From an uncultured Oscillospiraceae bacterium (GTDB lineage: Bacteria > Bacillota > Clostridia > Oscillospirales > Ruminococcaceae), in NCBI GenBank assembly GCA_900553955.1, contig USFO01000075.1, positions 1 through 7,810 on the forward strand: a stretch of 7,810 nt of DNA, read 5' to 3'. The notes beneath the pieces were generated by a model. The model was not told the DNA's origin. It was given only the letters and a program-made list of their open reading frames with translations, and searched no databases. Below are positions 1-5,347 of this stretch, piece by piece. The translations under genes and the position numbers were made by a program. Positions within the stretch are counted from its first letter, which is position 1. Every line of letters begins with the position of its first letter.

Positions 1-1
1 G

Positions 2-61
2 AAAGACGCAGGACGGCCGGGCTACCTACCGGCTCTGGTGCAGAATGCACGTTGCGTTTTT
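2..61. other. Possible structured RNA element (three-way junction), unidentified
   Basis: Three helices can be read directly. An outer 9-bp stem joins 2-10 to 53-61, with one G-U pair. It encloses a 5-bp hairpin GCCGG/CCGGC (16-20 with 29-33) and a 5-bp hairpin GTGCA/TGCAC (38-42 with 46-50, loop GAA). On the plus strand the outer stem ends in five T's, as an RNA 3' end or terminator would. Neither strand fits a riboswitch or housekeeping RNA that I recognise, and the window edge may cut it. It could be chance folding of GC-rich DNA or the end of a neighbouring transcript. Confidence 0.3.
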
Positions 62-75
62 ATCTCTGTGTATAT

Positions 76-109
76 CTGAAAAGACCGCCGGCGGAAATGC
101 CGGCGGTCT
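76..109 (-). terminator. Intrinsic terminator of the threonine ammonia-lyase gene
   Basis: A perfect 11-bp GC-rich stem pairs 82-92 with 99-109 around a 6-nt loop (93-98). Read on the minus strand it lies 23 nt past the stop codon and is followed by TTTTCA, a short U-tract. Position and orientation suit the end of the gene transcribed from 1379. The U-tract is weak, so termination may be incomplete. Confidence 0.7.
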
Positions 110-132
110 GACAGAGCTTGTGAGGCGCCGCC

Positions 133-1344
133 TTAAATCTGCGAGGTGAATACCCGGTAGCCCTCGCGGCCGAGGGTATCGATCAGGCGCTTGGCGTGGT
201 CTACGCCGCCGACTTCGCAGACGACATGGATGATCGCTTCGCCGATCTCGAGGTCGGTCTGTACGCGGTCATGCTGGAACAGGATGATGTTCGCGTTCTG
301 CTGCGCAACGATATGCGAGAAGCGCTCGAGAGCGCCCGGTGCGTCCGGCATGAGCACGGAGAACTTGAGCTGACGGCAGCGGGTGATGAGGCCCTTCTCG
401 ACGATCTTGTGGATGAAGGAAACGTCGATGTTGCCGCCGGACAGGACGCAGACGACCTTTTTGCCCTTGACGTCGACCTTGTTGTTGAGCACGGCCGCGA
501 GCGGAGCGGCGCCGGAGGTCTCAACGACCTGCTTGCAGCGCTCGAGCAGCAGCAGGACGGCGGAGGCAATCTCGTCGTCGGAGACCGTGACAACGCGGTC
601 TACGTACTTCTGGATATATTCGAAGGTCTTTTCGCCCGGAGTCTTTACCGCGATGCCGTCCGCGATGGTGTGAACGGAATCAGACGGCTTGCGCTCGCCG
701 GCGCGGAAGGAATTCGCGATCGCCGGAGCACCCTCGGCCTGTACGCCGATGATCTGGATGCGCGGGTTGATCTGCTTGGCGCAGGCAGCGACACCGGAGA
801 TCAGTCCGCCGCCGCCGGCCGGAACGAAGATCATGTCGACAAACGGCAGGTCGCGCAGGATCTCGAGCGCGATGGTGCCCTGGCCGGCCATGACGTCCTC
901 GTCGTCGAACGGATGGATGAACTCCGCGCCGGTCTCCTCGCAGATCTCGCAGGCCTTGGCGTAGGCTTCGTCATAGATGTTGCCCGCCAGAACGACATCA
1001 GCGCCGTAGCCCTGGGTCGCGGAGACCTTGGCGATCGGCGTGGAGCGCGGCATGACGATGGTGGACTTGACGCCGACCGAGCTTGCCGCGAAGGCAACGC
1101 CCTGTGCGTGGTTGCCTGCGGAGGATGCGACGACTGCATGCAGGTCGCCCTCGGCATAGCGCTTCATGATCTTGTTGTACGCGCCGCGCACCTTGAATGA
1201 GCCGGTTTTCTGCTGGTTTTCGTACTTCAGATAGACCTCGGCGCCGGTCATGGCGGAGAAGGTTGCAGAAGTCGACAGCGGGATGTTGTGGATTACGTTT
1301 TTCAGACGGTCGGCTGCCGCCTCGAAATCTTTCAGTTCTAACAT
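133..1344 (-). CDS. ilvA: Threonine ammonia-lyase (threonine dehydratase) with one ACT domain
   Basis: PLP enzyme that deaminates L-threonine to 2-oxobutanoate and ammonia, the first step toward isoleucine or in threonine catabolism; cytosolic. The 403 residues contain the PLP-lysine motif TGSFKVRGA (Lys51), the phosphate-binding loop PAGGGGLISG (175-184) and the SGGN motif (302-305). A single ACT-like domain runs from about 326 to the end (FSVLMPDAPGALERF...). This is the roughly 400-residue one-ACT form, between catabolic TdcB and the longer two-ACT IlvA of enterics, so ilvA versus tdcB is uncertain. The start at 1344 is preferred over an in-frame ATG at 1377: it has GGAG 8 nt upstream, whereas the 1377 codon would sit almost at the predicted transcription start. 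Leucine codons are almost all CTG/CTC with no CTT, unlike the right half of the window. Confidence 0.93.
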   Translation of the reverse strand: MLELKDFEAAADRLKNVIHNIPLSTSATFSAMTGAEVYLKYENQQKTGSFKVRGAYNKIMKRYAEGDLHAVVASSAGNHAQGVAFAASSVGVKSTIVMPRSTPIAKVSATQGYGADVVLAGNIYDEAYAKACEICEETGAEFIHPFDDEDVMAGQGTIALEILRDLPFVDMIFVPAGGGGLISGVAACAKQINPRIQIIGVQAEGAPAIANSFRAGERKPSDSVHTIADGIAVKTPGEKTFEYIQKYVDRVVTVSDDEIASAVLLLLERCKQVVETSGAAPLAAVLNNKVDVKGKKVVCVLSGGNIDVSFIHKIVEKGLITRCRQLKFSVLMPDAPGALERFSHIVAQQNANIILFQHDRVQTDLEIGEAIIHVVCEVGGVDHAKRLIDTLGREGYRVFTSQI

Positions 1345-1385
1345 ATATCTGTCTCCATTGTACAGGATTTTTTTCATACTGCTTT

Positions 1386-1414
1386 ATCATAGCATTATTC
1401 TGTGCGGAATGCAA
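1386..1414 (-). promoter_or_regulatory. Promoter of the threonine ammonia-lyase gene (extended -10)
   Basis: On the minus strand TATGAT (1386-1391) is preceded by TG-N, an extended -10. TTGCAT (1409-1414) lies 17 nt upstream as a weak -35. Transcription would begin near 1379, giving a leader of about 35 nt before the ATG at 1344. No operator or riboswitch is visible in so short a leader. Confidence 0.6.
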
Positions 1415-1446
1415 GGCGACAGCGGATAGAAATTGAATTTTTGCGA

Positions 1447-1481
1447 GAGAAAGAGCCTCGCCGCAGAAAAACGGGAGGCTC
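1447..1481 (-). terminator. Probable terminator of the DUF1846 gene
   Basis: GAGCCTC (1453-1459) pairs with GAGGCTC (1475-1481) to give a 7-bp stem with a 15-nt loop. On the minus strand it starts 7 nt beyond the stop codon and is followed by TTTCTCTC. The long loop and interrupted T-run make it a moderate candidate. Confidence 0.5.
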
Positions 1482-1487
1482 CGGGAT

Positions 1488-2972
1488 TTACTTGTGGTAG
1501 AGCTTTTTGGTCTGGTAATGCGGCTCGCAGGTGAGGTTCATGCCGAGCTTTTTGAAAACGCCGGTATCGACCTGCGCGAGCATGACGGAGGAATGGACCT
1601 CGCAGCCGGAAAGTCTGGGCAGCTGCGCGAGCGCGAGCTCCGCGACCGGGTTGGTCGCTGCCGAGATGGACAGCGCGATGAGCACCTCGTCGGTGTGCAG
1701 GCGGGGGTTGTGGTTGCCGAGACCCTCGATCTTGAGCTTCTGGATCGGCTCGATGATGAGCTGCGGCAGGACGTGCAGGTCGTGCGGCAGACCGGCGAGC
1801 GTCTTGAGCGCGGTGAGCAGGGCTGCGGCCGAGGAGCCGAGCAGGGCAGTGGTCTTGCCGGTGACGATGGTGCCGTCAGGCAGCTCGATGGCGGCCGCGG
1901 GCGCACCGGTCTCATCTGCGCGCCTGAGTGCGGCGGCGGCGACCGGACGGTTCGCGGTGGATACGTTCGCCTGATTCATCAGCAGCTCGAGCTTGCGCAC
2001 GCTGCTCTCGTCGCCGAGACCCATGCGGACATCGCAGAGCGCCTGATAGTAGCGGCGGATGATCTCCTGGCAGGAGGCCTCGCGGCAGGCATCGTCGTCG
2101 ATGATGCAGTTGCCCGCCATGTTGACGCCCATATCGGTCGGGGAATGATAGGGACTTTCACCGGCGATCTGCTCGAAGATGGCGGAAACGACCGGGAAGA
2201 TCTCGACGTCGCGGTTGTAGTTGACCGTGGTCACGCCGTAGGTCTCGAGGTGGAACGGGTCGATCATGTTGACGTCGTTCAGGTCGGCGGTCGCCGCCTC
2301 GTAGGCGAGGTTGACCGGATGCTTGAGCGGCAGGTTCCAGATGGGGAAGGTTTCGAACTTCGCATAGCCTGCCTTGACCCCGCGTTTGTTTTCGTGGAAC
2401 AGCTGCGAAAGGCAGGTTGCCATTTTGCCGCTGCCGGGACCGGGCGCAGTGACGACAACAAGCGGACGGCTGGTTTCGATATAGTCGTTTCTGCCGAAGC
2501 CCTCGTCGCTGACAATGTGGTTTACATCCACAGGGTAGCCCACGATGGGGTAGTGAAGGTAGGTCTTTACGCCAAGACCGTAAAGGCGGGTACGAAATGC
2601 GTCCGCCGCACGCTGACCTGCATACTGGGTGATGACCACGCTGCCGACATAAAGCCCCATGGCGGTGAACGCATCCACAAGGCGCATGACCTCAAGGTCA
2701 TAGGTGATGCCAAGGTCGCCGCGAACCTTGTTTTTTTCGATGTCGCCGGCGTTTATGGCAATGACGATCTCCGCGCGATCCTTCATTTTTTCAAGCAGGC
2801 GAACCTTTGCGTCCGGCGCAAAGCCCGGCAGCACGCGGGAAGCGTGAAAGTCGTCAAAAAGCTTTCCGCCGAACTCCAAATAGAGCTTTCCGCCGAAATG
2901 GCTGATACGCTCCTCGATTTTTTCGGACTGCATAGTAAAATATTTTCCGCTGTCAAACCCTATTTTCTGCAT
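1488..2972 (-). CDS. DUF1846 (UPF0371) family protein
   Basis: A 494-residue protein that matches the DUF1846 family along its whole length, including the segments VIAINAGDIEKNKVRGDLGITYDLE (from 69) and IVGYPVDVNHIVSDEG. These families are soluble proteins of about 500 residues whose reaction is not settled. A P-loop-like stretch, TAPGPGSGK (175-183), suggests nucleotide or phosphate binding; this is inference. There is no signal peptide or membrane segment. GGAGG lies 6-7 nt before the start, and a strong promoter lies just upstream, so the gene is probably its own transcription unit. Codon usage changes within the gene: 11 of 16 leucines in residues 1-191 use CTT, but only 1 of 35 in residues 213-494. 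This suggests two origins for the two halves. The reading frame itself is intact. Confidence 0.88.
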   Translation of the reverse strand: MQKIGFDSGKYFTMQSEKIEERISHFGGKLYLEFGGKLFDDFHASRVLPGFAPDAKVRLLEKMKDRAEIVIAINAGDIEKNKVRGDLGITYDLEVMRLVDAFTAMGLYVGSVVITQYAGQRAADAFRTRLYGLGVKTYLHYPIVGYPVDVNHIVSDEGFGRNDYIETSRPLVVVTAPGPGSGKMATCLSQLFHENKRGVKAGYAKFETFPIWNLPLKHPVNLAYEAATADLNDVNMIDPFHLETYGVTTVNYNRDVEIFPVVSAIFEQIAGESPYHSPTDMGVNMAGNCIIDDDACREASCQEIIRRYYQALCDVRMGLGDESSVRKLELLMNQANVSTANRPVAAAALRRADETGAPAAAIELPDGTIVTGKTTALLGSSAAALLTALKTLAGLPHDLHVLPQLIIEPIQKLKIEGLGNHNPRLHTDEVLIALSISAATNPVAELALAQLPRLSGCEVHSSVMLAQVDTGVFKKLGMNLTCEPHYQTKKLYHK

Positions 2973-3008
2973 TTTTTCCCTCCGACCCTAAATTAAAAAA
3001 CTATTCTA

Positions 3009-3038
3009 ATTATAACCCAAACAGGGATGCTAAATCAA
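3009..3038 (-). promoter_or_regulatory. Promoter of the DUF1846 gene
   Basis: On the minus strand there is a perfect TATAAT (-10, 3009-3014) and TTGATT (-35, 3033-3038) with an 18-nt spacer. The expected start of transcription is near 3002, about 30 nt before the ATG. The surroundings are AT-rich against a GC-rich background. It reads as a housekeeping sigma factor promoter. Confidence 0.7.
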
Positions 3039-3083
3039 GGCGCTTTGGCGGAATATATCGAAATCCGGGGAAAAAGTTTAGAA

Positions 3084-3140
3084 GAATGCGGAATGCGGAA
3101 ATCGGAATGCGGAATAGAGTGGAGTTTGGAGAGTGGAGTT
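3084..3140. repeat. Short direct repeats GAATGCG and GAGTGGAGTT
   Basis: GAATGCG occurs at 3084-3090, 3091-3097 and 3105-3111. Two copies of GAGTGGAGTT follow at 3117-3126 and 3131-3140, 14 nt apart. No reading frame or promoter is associated with them. They lie just before the first palindromic element, between the DUF1846 promoter and the repeat cluster. Confidence 0.75.
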
Positions 3141-3169
3141 GCGCACAAGGCGTACTGAGTGCGTTTCTC

Positions 3170-3234
3170 GGCTCCCCTGTGTAAGGGGAGCTGTCAAGCC
3201 TTTCAGTTTTTAAGGGCTTGACTGAGGGGTTGTA
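3170..3234 (+). repeat. Composite palindromic repeat, copy A
   Basis: It has three parts. Hairpin 1 is GCTCCCCT/AGGGGAGC (3171-3178 with 3184-3191). A variable hairpin pairs GTCAAGCC (3193-3200) with GGCTTGAC (3215-3222). The tail is ACTGAGGGGTTGTA (3221-3234). Hairpin 1 and tail are identical to those of copy C at 7743-7810, while the middle hairpin differs completely in sequence but remains a hairpin. The leader module that precedes the other copies is not evident here. I recognise the framework as common in gut Clostridia but know no formal family name. Confidence 0.8.
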
Positions 3235-3245
3235 TCCACTGACAA

Positions 3246-3267
3246 GGTATAGCGTTTACGCTAAACC
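3246..3267. repeat. Small inverted repeat
   Basis: TAGCGT (3250-3255) and ACGCTA (3258-3263) form a perfect 6-bp stem around TT. Three further pairs, GGT with ACC, extend it past one A-A mismatch. The right flank ACCTATTGCT (3265-3274) recurs exactly at 3581-3590, so both belong to the same repeat-rich block. Function unknown. Confidence 0.45.
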
Positions 3268-3292
3268 TATTGCTACACTTTTTGCGCCGCGG

Positions 3293-3360
3293 GAAATCTG
3301 TGCTCTGCGGCGGTAGCCGCCTCGCCTCCCTCTGAGGGGTTTGGCTTTCGAGCGCCGCCA
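3293..3360 (+). repeat. Composite palindromic repeat, decayed copy D
   Basis: Positions 3293-3322 match 7712-7741 at 29 of 30 bases; this is the leader module of the complete copy C. As in copy C, it is followed at once by a CTCCC hairpin region, here degraded to CTCCCTCTGAGGGG (3326-3339). A GC-rich hairpin CCGCC/ggcgg (3355-3359 with 3363-3367) takes the place of the variable stem. The CTGAGGG tail is missing. Conserved module order supports a shared origin. Confidence 0.65.
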
Positions 3361-3608
3361 GTGGCGGATACAGCGAGAAAGGCAAGCCGCTGCCGTCCGC
3401 AAGTGCGAGAGCGAATAGCCGAAGCACGAGCGGAGAACGGCGAGGGGGCAAAGGTGGATGCCTGCATAAAGGATTTGAGCAGGCAGACGGAAGGAGAGAT
3501 ACACCAAGTGTGTGCGAAAGTAGTAGGTATAGACGGGCACAAAGCAAGAATGACACCTATATCACTTAGTGTACGCCTACACCTATTGCTCCGGCGCCGC
3601 CTCGCGTT

Positions 3609-3708
3609 CTCTCTCCCTCAGTCGCGCCTCTAAATCCTTTAGGCGCGCCAGCTCCCTCCTCAGAGGGAGCCGAGGACGCTCCCGCGCCGTGCCACAGATT
3701 CGGAACAC
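3609..3708 (-). repeat. Composite palindromic repeat, copy B (inverted)
   Basis: Read on the minus strand, the order matches copy C. A leader (3708-3672) aligns without gaps. Hairpin 1 is an 8-bp stem (3651-3658 with 3663-3670, loop CTCA). The variable hairpin is CGCGCCT/AGGCGCG (3623-3629 with 3641-3647). The tail is ACTGAGGG (3622-3615). Over the leader plus the first seven bases of hairpin 1 it matches copy C at 27 of 38 positions. Stem sequences differ from copies A and C but pairing is kept. Confidence 0.75.
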
Positions 3709-3788
3709 AGGGGAGCCGCAGTTTCCTCAGCGCGGGCGCTCCTACGGCGTTCATGAAAGCAAAAATCCACTATTTACATAGGAGTAAT

Positions 3789-4382
3789 ATGGAAGAAATC
3801 ATAATTGCAACAAAGAACAAGGGTAAGCTTAGGGAATTCACCCGGATGCTTTCGCCTTTGGGGTACAAAGTTATTTCCGCAGAGGAAGCGGGCTTTACCG
3901 ATGAAATTGAAGAAACAGGCGCAACATTTGCGGAAAATGCCGCCATCAAAGCCCGCGCCATAGCAAAAGCCTGCGGCAAAGCCGCAATCGGCGACGACAG
4001 CGGCCTTTGCGTGGACGCCTTGGGCGGTGCGCCGGGAGTTTACAGCGCGCGCTACGCCGGGGACGGTCACGATGACGAGGCGAACATAGCAAAGCTGCTT
4101 AAAAATATGCGCGACGTGCCCGACGGCGCGCGTGCCGCGCATTTTGAATGCGCCATAGTCTGCGCTTTCCCGAATGGGGAGGAAATCTGCGCCAGAGGCG
4201 TTTGCGACGGAGAAATTCTTCGGGAAAAGCGGGGCGAGGGCGGCTTCGGCTACGACCCGATTTTCGGCGTCAGCTGCGGCAAAAGCTTCGGCGAGCTTTC
4301 GCCGGAGGAAAAGGACGAAATCAGCCACCGGGGCAGAGCCTTGCGCGAGCTTGTGAAGCTGCTTTCCGAAAAAGATAAATAA
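3789..4382 (+). CDS. rdgB: XTP/dITP diphosphatase (RdgB/HAM1 family)
   Basis: Hydrolyses non-canonical purine nucleoside triphosphates (dITP, ITP, XTP) to the monophosphate and pyrophosphate, keeping deaminated purines out of DNA and RNA; cytosolic. The 197 residues carry the family signatures in order: N-terminal ATKNKGKLREF (7-17), EETGATFAENA (41-51), the catalytic IGDDSGL (67-73), SARYAG (86-91), GFGYDP (152-157) and SHRGRAL (179-185). Length is typical. The ATG at 3789 is preceded by AGGAG and gives the usual N terminus; an in-frame ATG at 3753 lacks a ribosome binding site and would add 12 atypical residues. It is the first gene of the operon, 14 nt before yhbY. No clear promoter is visible upstream, where the repeat cluster lies. 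Confidence 0.95.
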   Translation: MEEIIIATKNKGKLREFTRMLSPLGYKVISAEEAGFTDEIEETGATFAENAAIKARAIAKACGKAAIGDDSGLCVDALGGAPGVYSARYAGDGHDDEANIAKLLKNMRDVPDGARAAHFECAIVCAFPNGEEICARGVCDGEILREKRGEGGFGYDPIFGVSCGKSFGELSPEEKDEISHRGRALRELVKLLSEKDK

Positions 4383-4396
4383 TAAGGAGAACAAAA

Positions 4397-4693
4397 ATGA
4401 TAACTACCAAACAAAGAGCCTATCTTCGCGGACTTGCCAACGGCGAGCCGGCAATTCTTCAGGTGGGCAAGGACGGAATAACCCCTGCGCTTATCGGCAA
4501 TATTTCTCTTGCGCTGGATGCCCGCGAAATCGTAAAGGTTTCCGTTTTGGAAACTGCGCCCCTTTCCGCAAGGGAAGCCATCGCCGAGGTTATGGCGGGT
4601 ATTCCGGAGTCGGAGGCAGTGCAGGTCATCGGCAGAAAATTCGTAATTTATAAAGAAAACAAAAAGGAACCCAAAATAGTTCTTCCCCGGTGA
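4397..4693 (+). CDS. yhbY: YhbY family RNA-binding protein (CRM domain)
   Basis: A 98-residue single-domain CRS1/YhbY (CRM) protein; relatives associate with the pre-50S ribosomal subunit. It begins MITTKQRAYLRGLANGEPAI, the usual start of the family. The GxxG loop is present as GKDG (24-27), followed by the REIVKVSVLE strand and the C-terminal VIGRKFVIYK segment. AAGGAG sits 7 nt before the ATG. It lies between rdgB (14 nt) and nadD (11 nt), the position it has in the Bacillus yqeI-yqeJ-yqeK-yqeL cluster, so co-transcription with ribosome and NAD genes is expected. Confidence 0.92.
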   Translation: MITTKQRAYLRGLANGEPAILQVGKDGITPALIGNISLALDAREIVKVSVLETAPLSAREAIAEVMAGIPESEAVQVIGRKFVIYKENKKEPKIVLPR

Positions 4694-4704
4694 GGTAAGA
4701 ATAT

Positions 4705-5304
4705 ATGAAGACAGGTATTTACGGAGGGAGCTTCGACCCGGTGCATAACGGCCATATAAACGCCGCGAAGAACTTTATGGAGGAGCTTTCCCTCGACAGA
4801 ATAATCGTTGTGCCGGCGTACTGTTCCCCTTTTAAGAAGGAACTTGCGGTGACGCCCTCTCAGCACAGACTCAATATGTGCAACATCGCCTTTGGCAGTA
4901 TGCCGGGCTTTGAGGTTTCGGATATTGAAATCAAGCGCGAGGACGAAGGCTTTATGAGCGATACCGTGGCGGAAATAAGGGCGCAAAATCCCGACGACGA
5001 GCTTTATCTGCTCCTCGGAGGGGATCAGCTTCTTATCTTCGATAGGTGGCACGCATGGAGCAAGATAGCCGATGAAGCCACCATTGCCGCCGCCGCCCGA
5101 AATTGGGACGACGACTCCGCCATGGAGGCTCAGGCGGCGGTACTACGCAGCATGGGAGCTTCGGTTGTCATAGTTCCGATAGACGTAAAGAAAATTTCCT
5201 CCACGGACGTGCGCGAAGCGGTTCGCCGCGGCGACGATATTTCCGCCATGGTGCCGCAAGGCGTTGCGGAATACATCTGGGATAACTACCTGTACTACGA
5301 ATAA
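4705..5304 (+). CDS. nadD: Nicotinate-nucleotide adenylyltransferase
   Basis: Transfers AMP from ATP to nicotinate mononucleotide, making deamido-NAD+ for NAD synthesis; cytosolic. The 199 residues show the nucleotidyltransferase fold signature GGSFDPVHNGH (7-17; His14 and His17 bind ATP phosphates). They also show the LLGGDQLLIFDRWHAW region (103-118) and the C-terminal ISSTDVR motif (164-170). Length is normal. GAGG lies about 10 nt before the ATG. The downstream gap of 43 nt contains a small hairpin, GCCCC/GGGGC (5311-5326), without a T-run; it may be an RNA processing or stability element rather than a terminator. Confidence 0.95.
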   Translation: MKTGIYGGSFDPVHNGHINAAKNFMEELSLDRIIVVPAYCSPFKKELAVTPSQHRLNMCNIAFGSMPGFEVSDIEIKREDEGFMSDTVAEIRAQNPDDELYLLLGGDQLLIFDRWHAWSKIADEATIAAAARNWDDDSAMEAQAAVLRSMGASVVIVPIDVKKISSTDVREAVRRGDDISAMVPQGVAEYIWDNYLYYE

Positions 5305-5347
5305 AACCCCGCCCCTGTGTTCGGGGCAAAGACCAAGGAGGCATAAT

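Larger units (their letters stand above)
3235..3608. other. Gene-free spacer between palindromic repeat copies
   Basis: I find no credible gene on either strand. The open frames here have low-complexity, Leu/Pro/Ser/Arg-rich translations, no ribosome binding sites, and run through the repeat units. Besides the small inverted repeat and decayed copy D, the stretch holds a hairpin GCCTGC/GCAGGC (3460-3465 with 3479-3484). Its loop core TAAAGGATTT recurs inverted in the loop of copy B. The block is bounded by copies A and B in opposite orientation, so the whole 3167-3674 segment could be a single mobile or dispersed unit. Confidence 0.5.

Noticed and set aside
20..33. Resemblance to a class I cyclic di-GMP riboswitch (minus-strand CCGGTAGGTAGC)
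   Set aside because: Only this short stretch resembles the cyclic di-GMP riboswitch; the expected GGTTACC end and the GGGCAAACC and GACGCAAAG core are not present in order.
196..1200. 334-residue plus-strand open frame opposite the threonine ammonia-lyase gene
   Set aside because: Antisense shadow: low-complexity Asp/Val/Leu/Arg composition, no motif, and a complete PLP enzyme on the other strand.
1494..2996. 500-residue plus-strand open frame opposite the DUF1846 gene
   Set aside because: It mirrors a recognised gene. The translation is rich in Val, Asp, Arg and Gly without any family signature, and it lacks a good ribosome binding site. Long antisense frames are expected in codon-biased GC-rich DNA.
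3084..3140. CRISPR-like repeats
   Set aside because: Units are 7-10 nt with no spacers of regular length, no array and no cas genes.
3203..3556. 117-residue minus-strand frame and overlapping small frames in the repeat block
   Set aside because: They run through palindromic repeats, have Leu/Pro/Ser/Arg-rich sequence and no start signals. Such translations are typical of repeats wrongly called as genes.
3750..3776. Promoter for rdgB (TTCATG and TATTTA)
   Set aside because: The spacer is 15 nt and both boxes are poor matches. The operon promoter may lie within the repeat block or be too weak to see.
5311..5326. GCCCC/GGGGC hairpin after nadD as a terminator
   Set aside because: No T-run follows, and the operon continues with a strong ribosome binding site 7 nt later in the same orientation.
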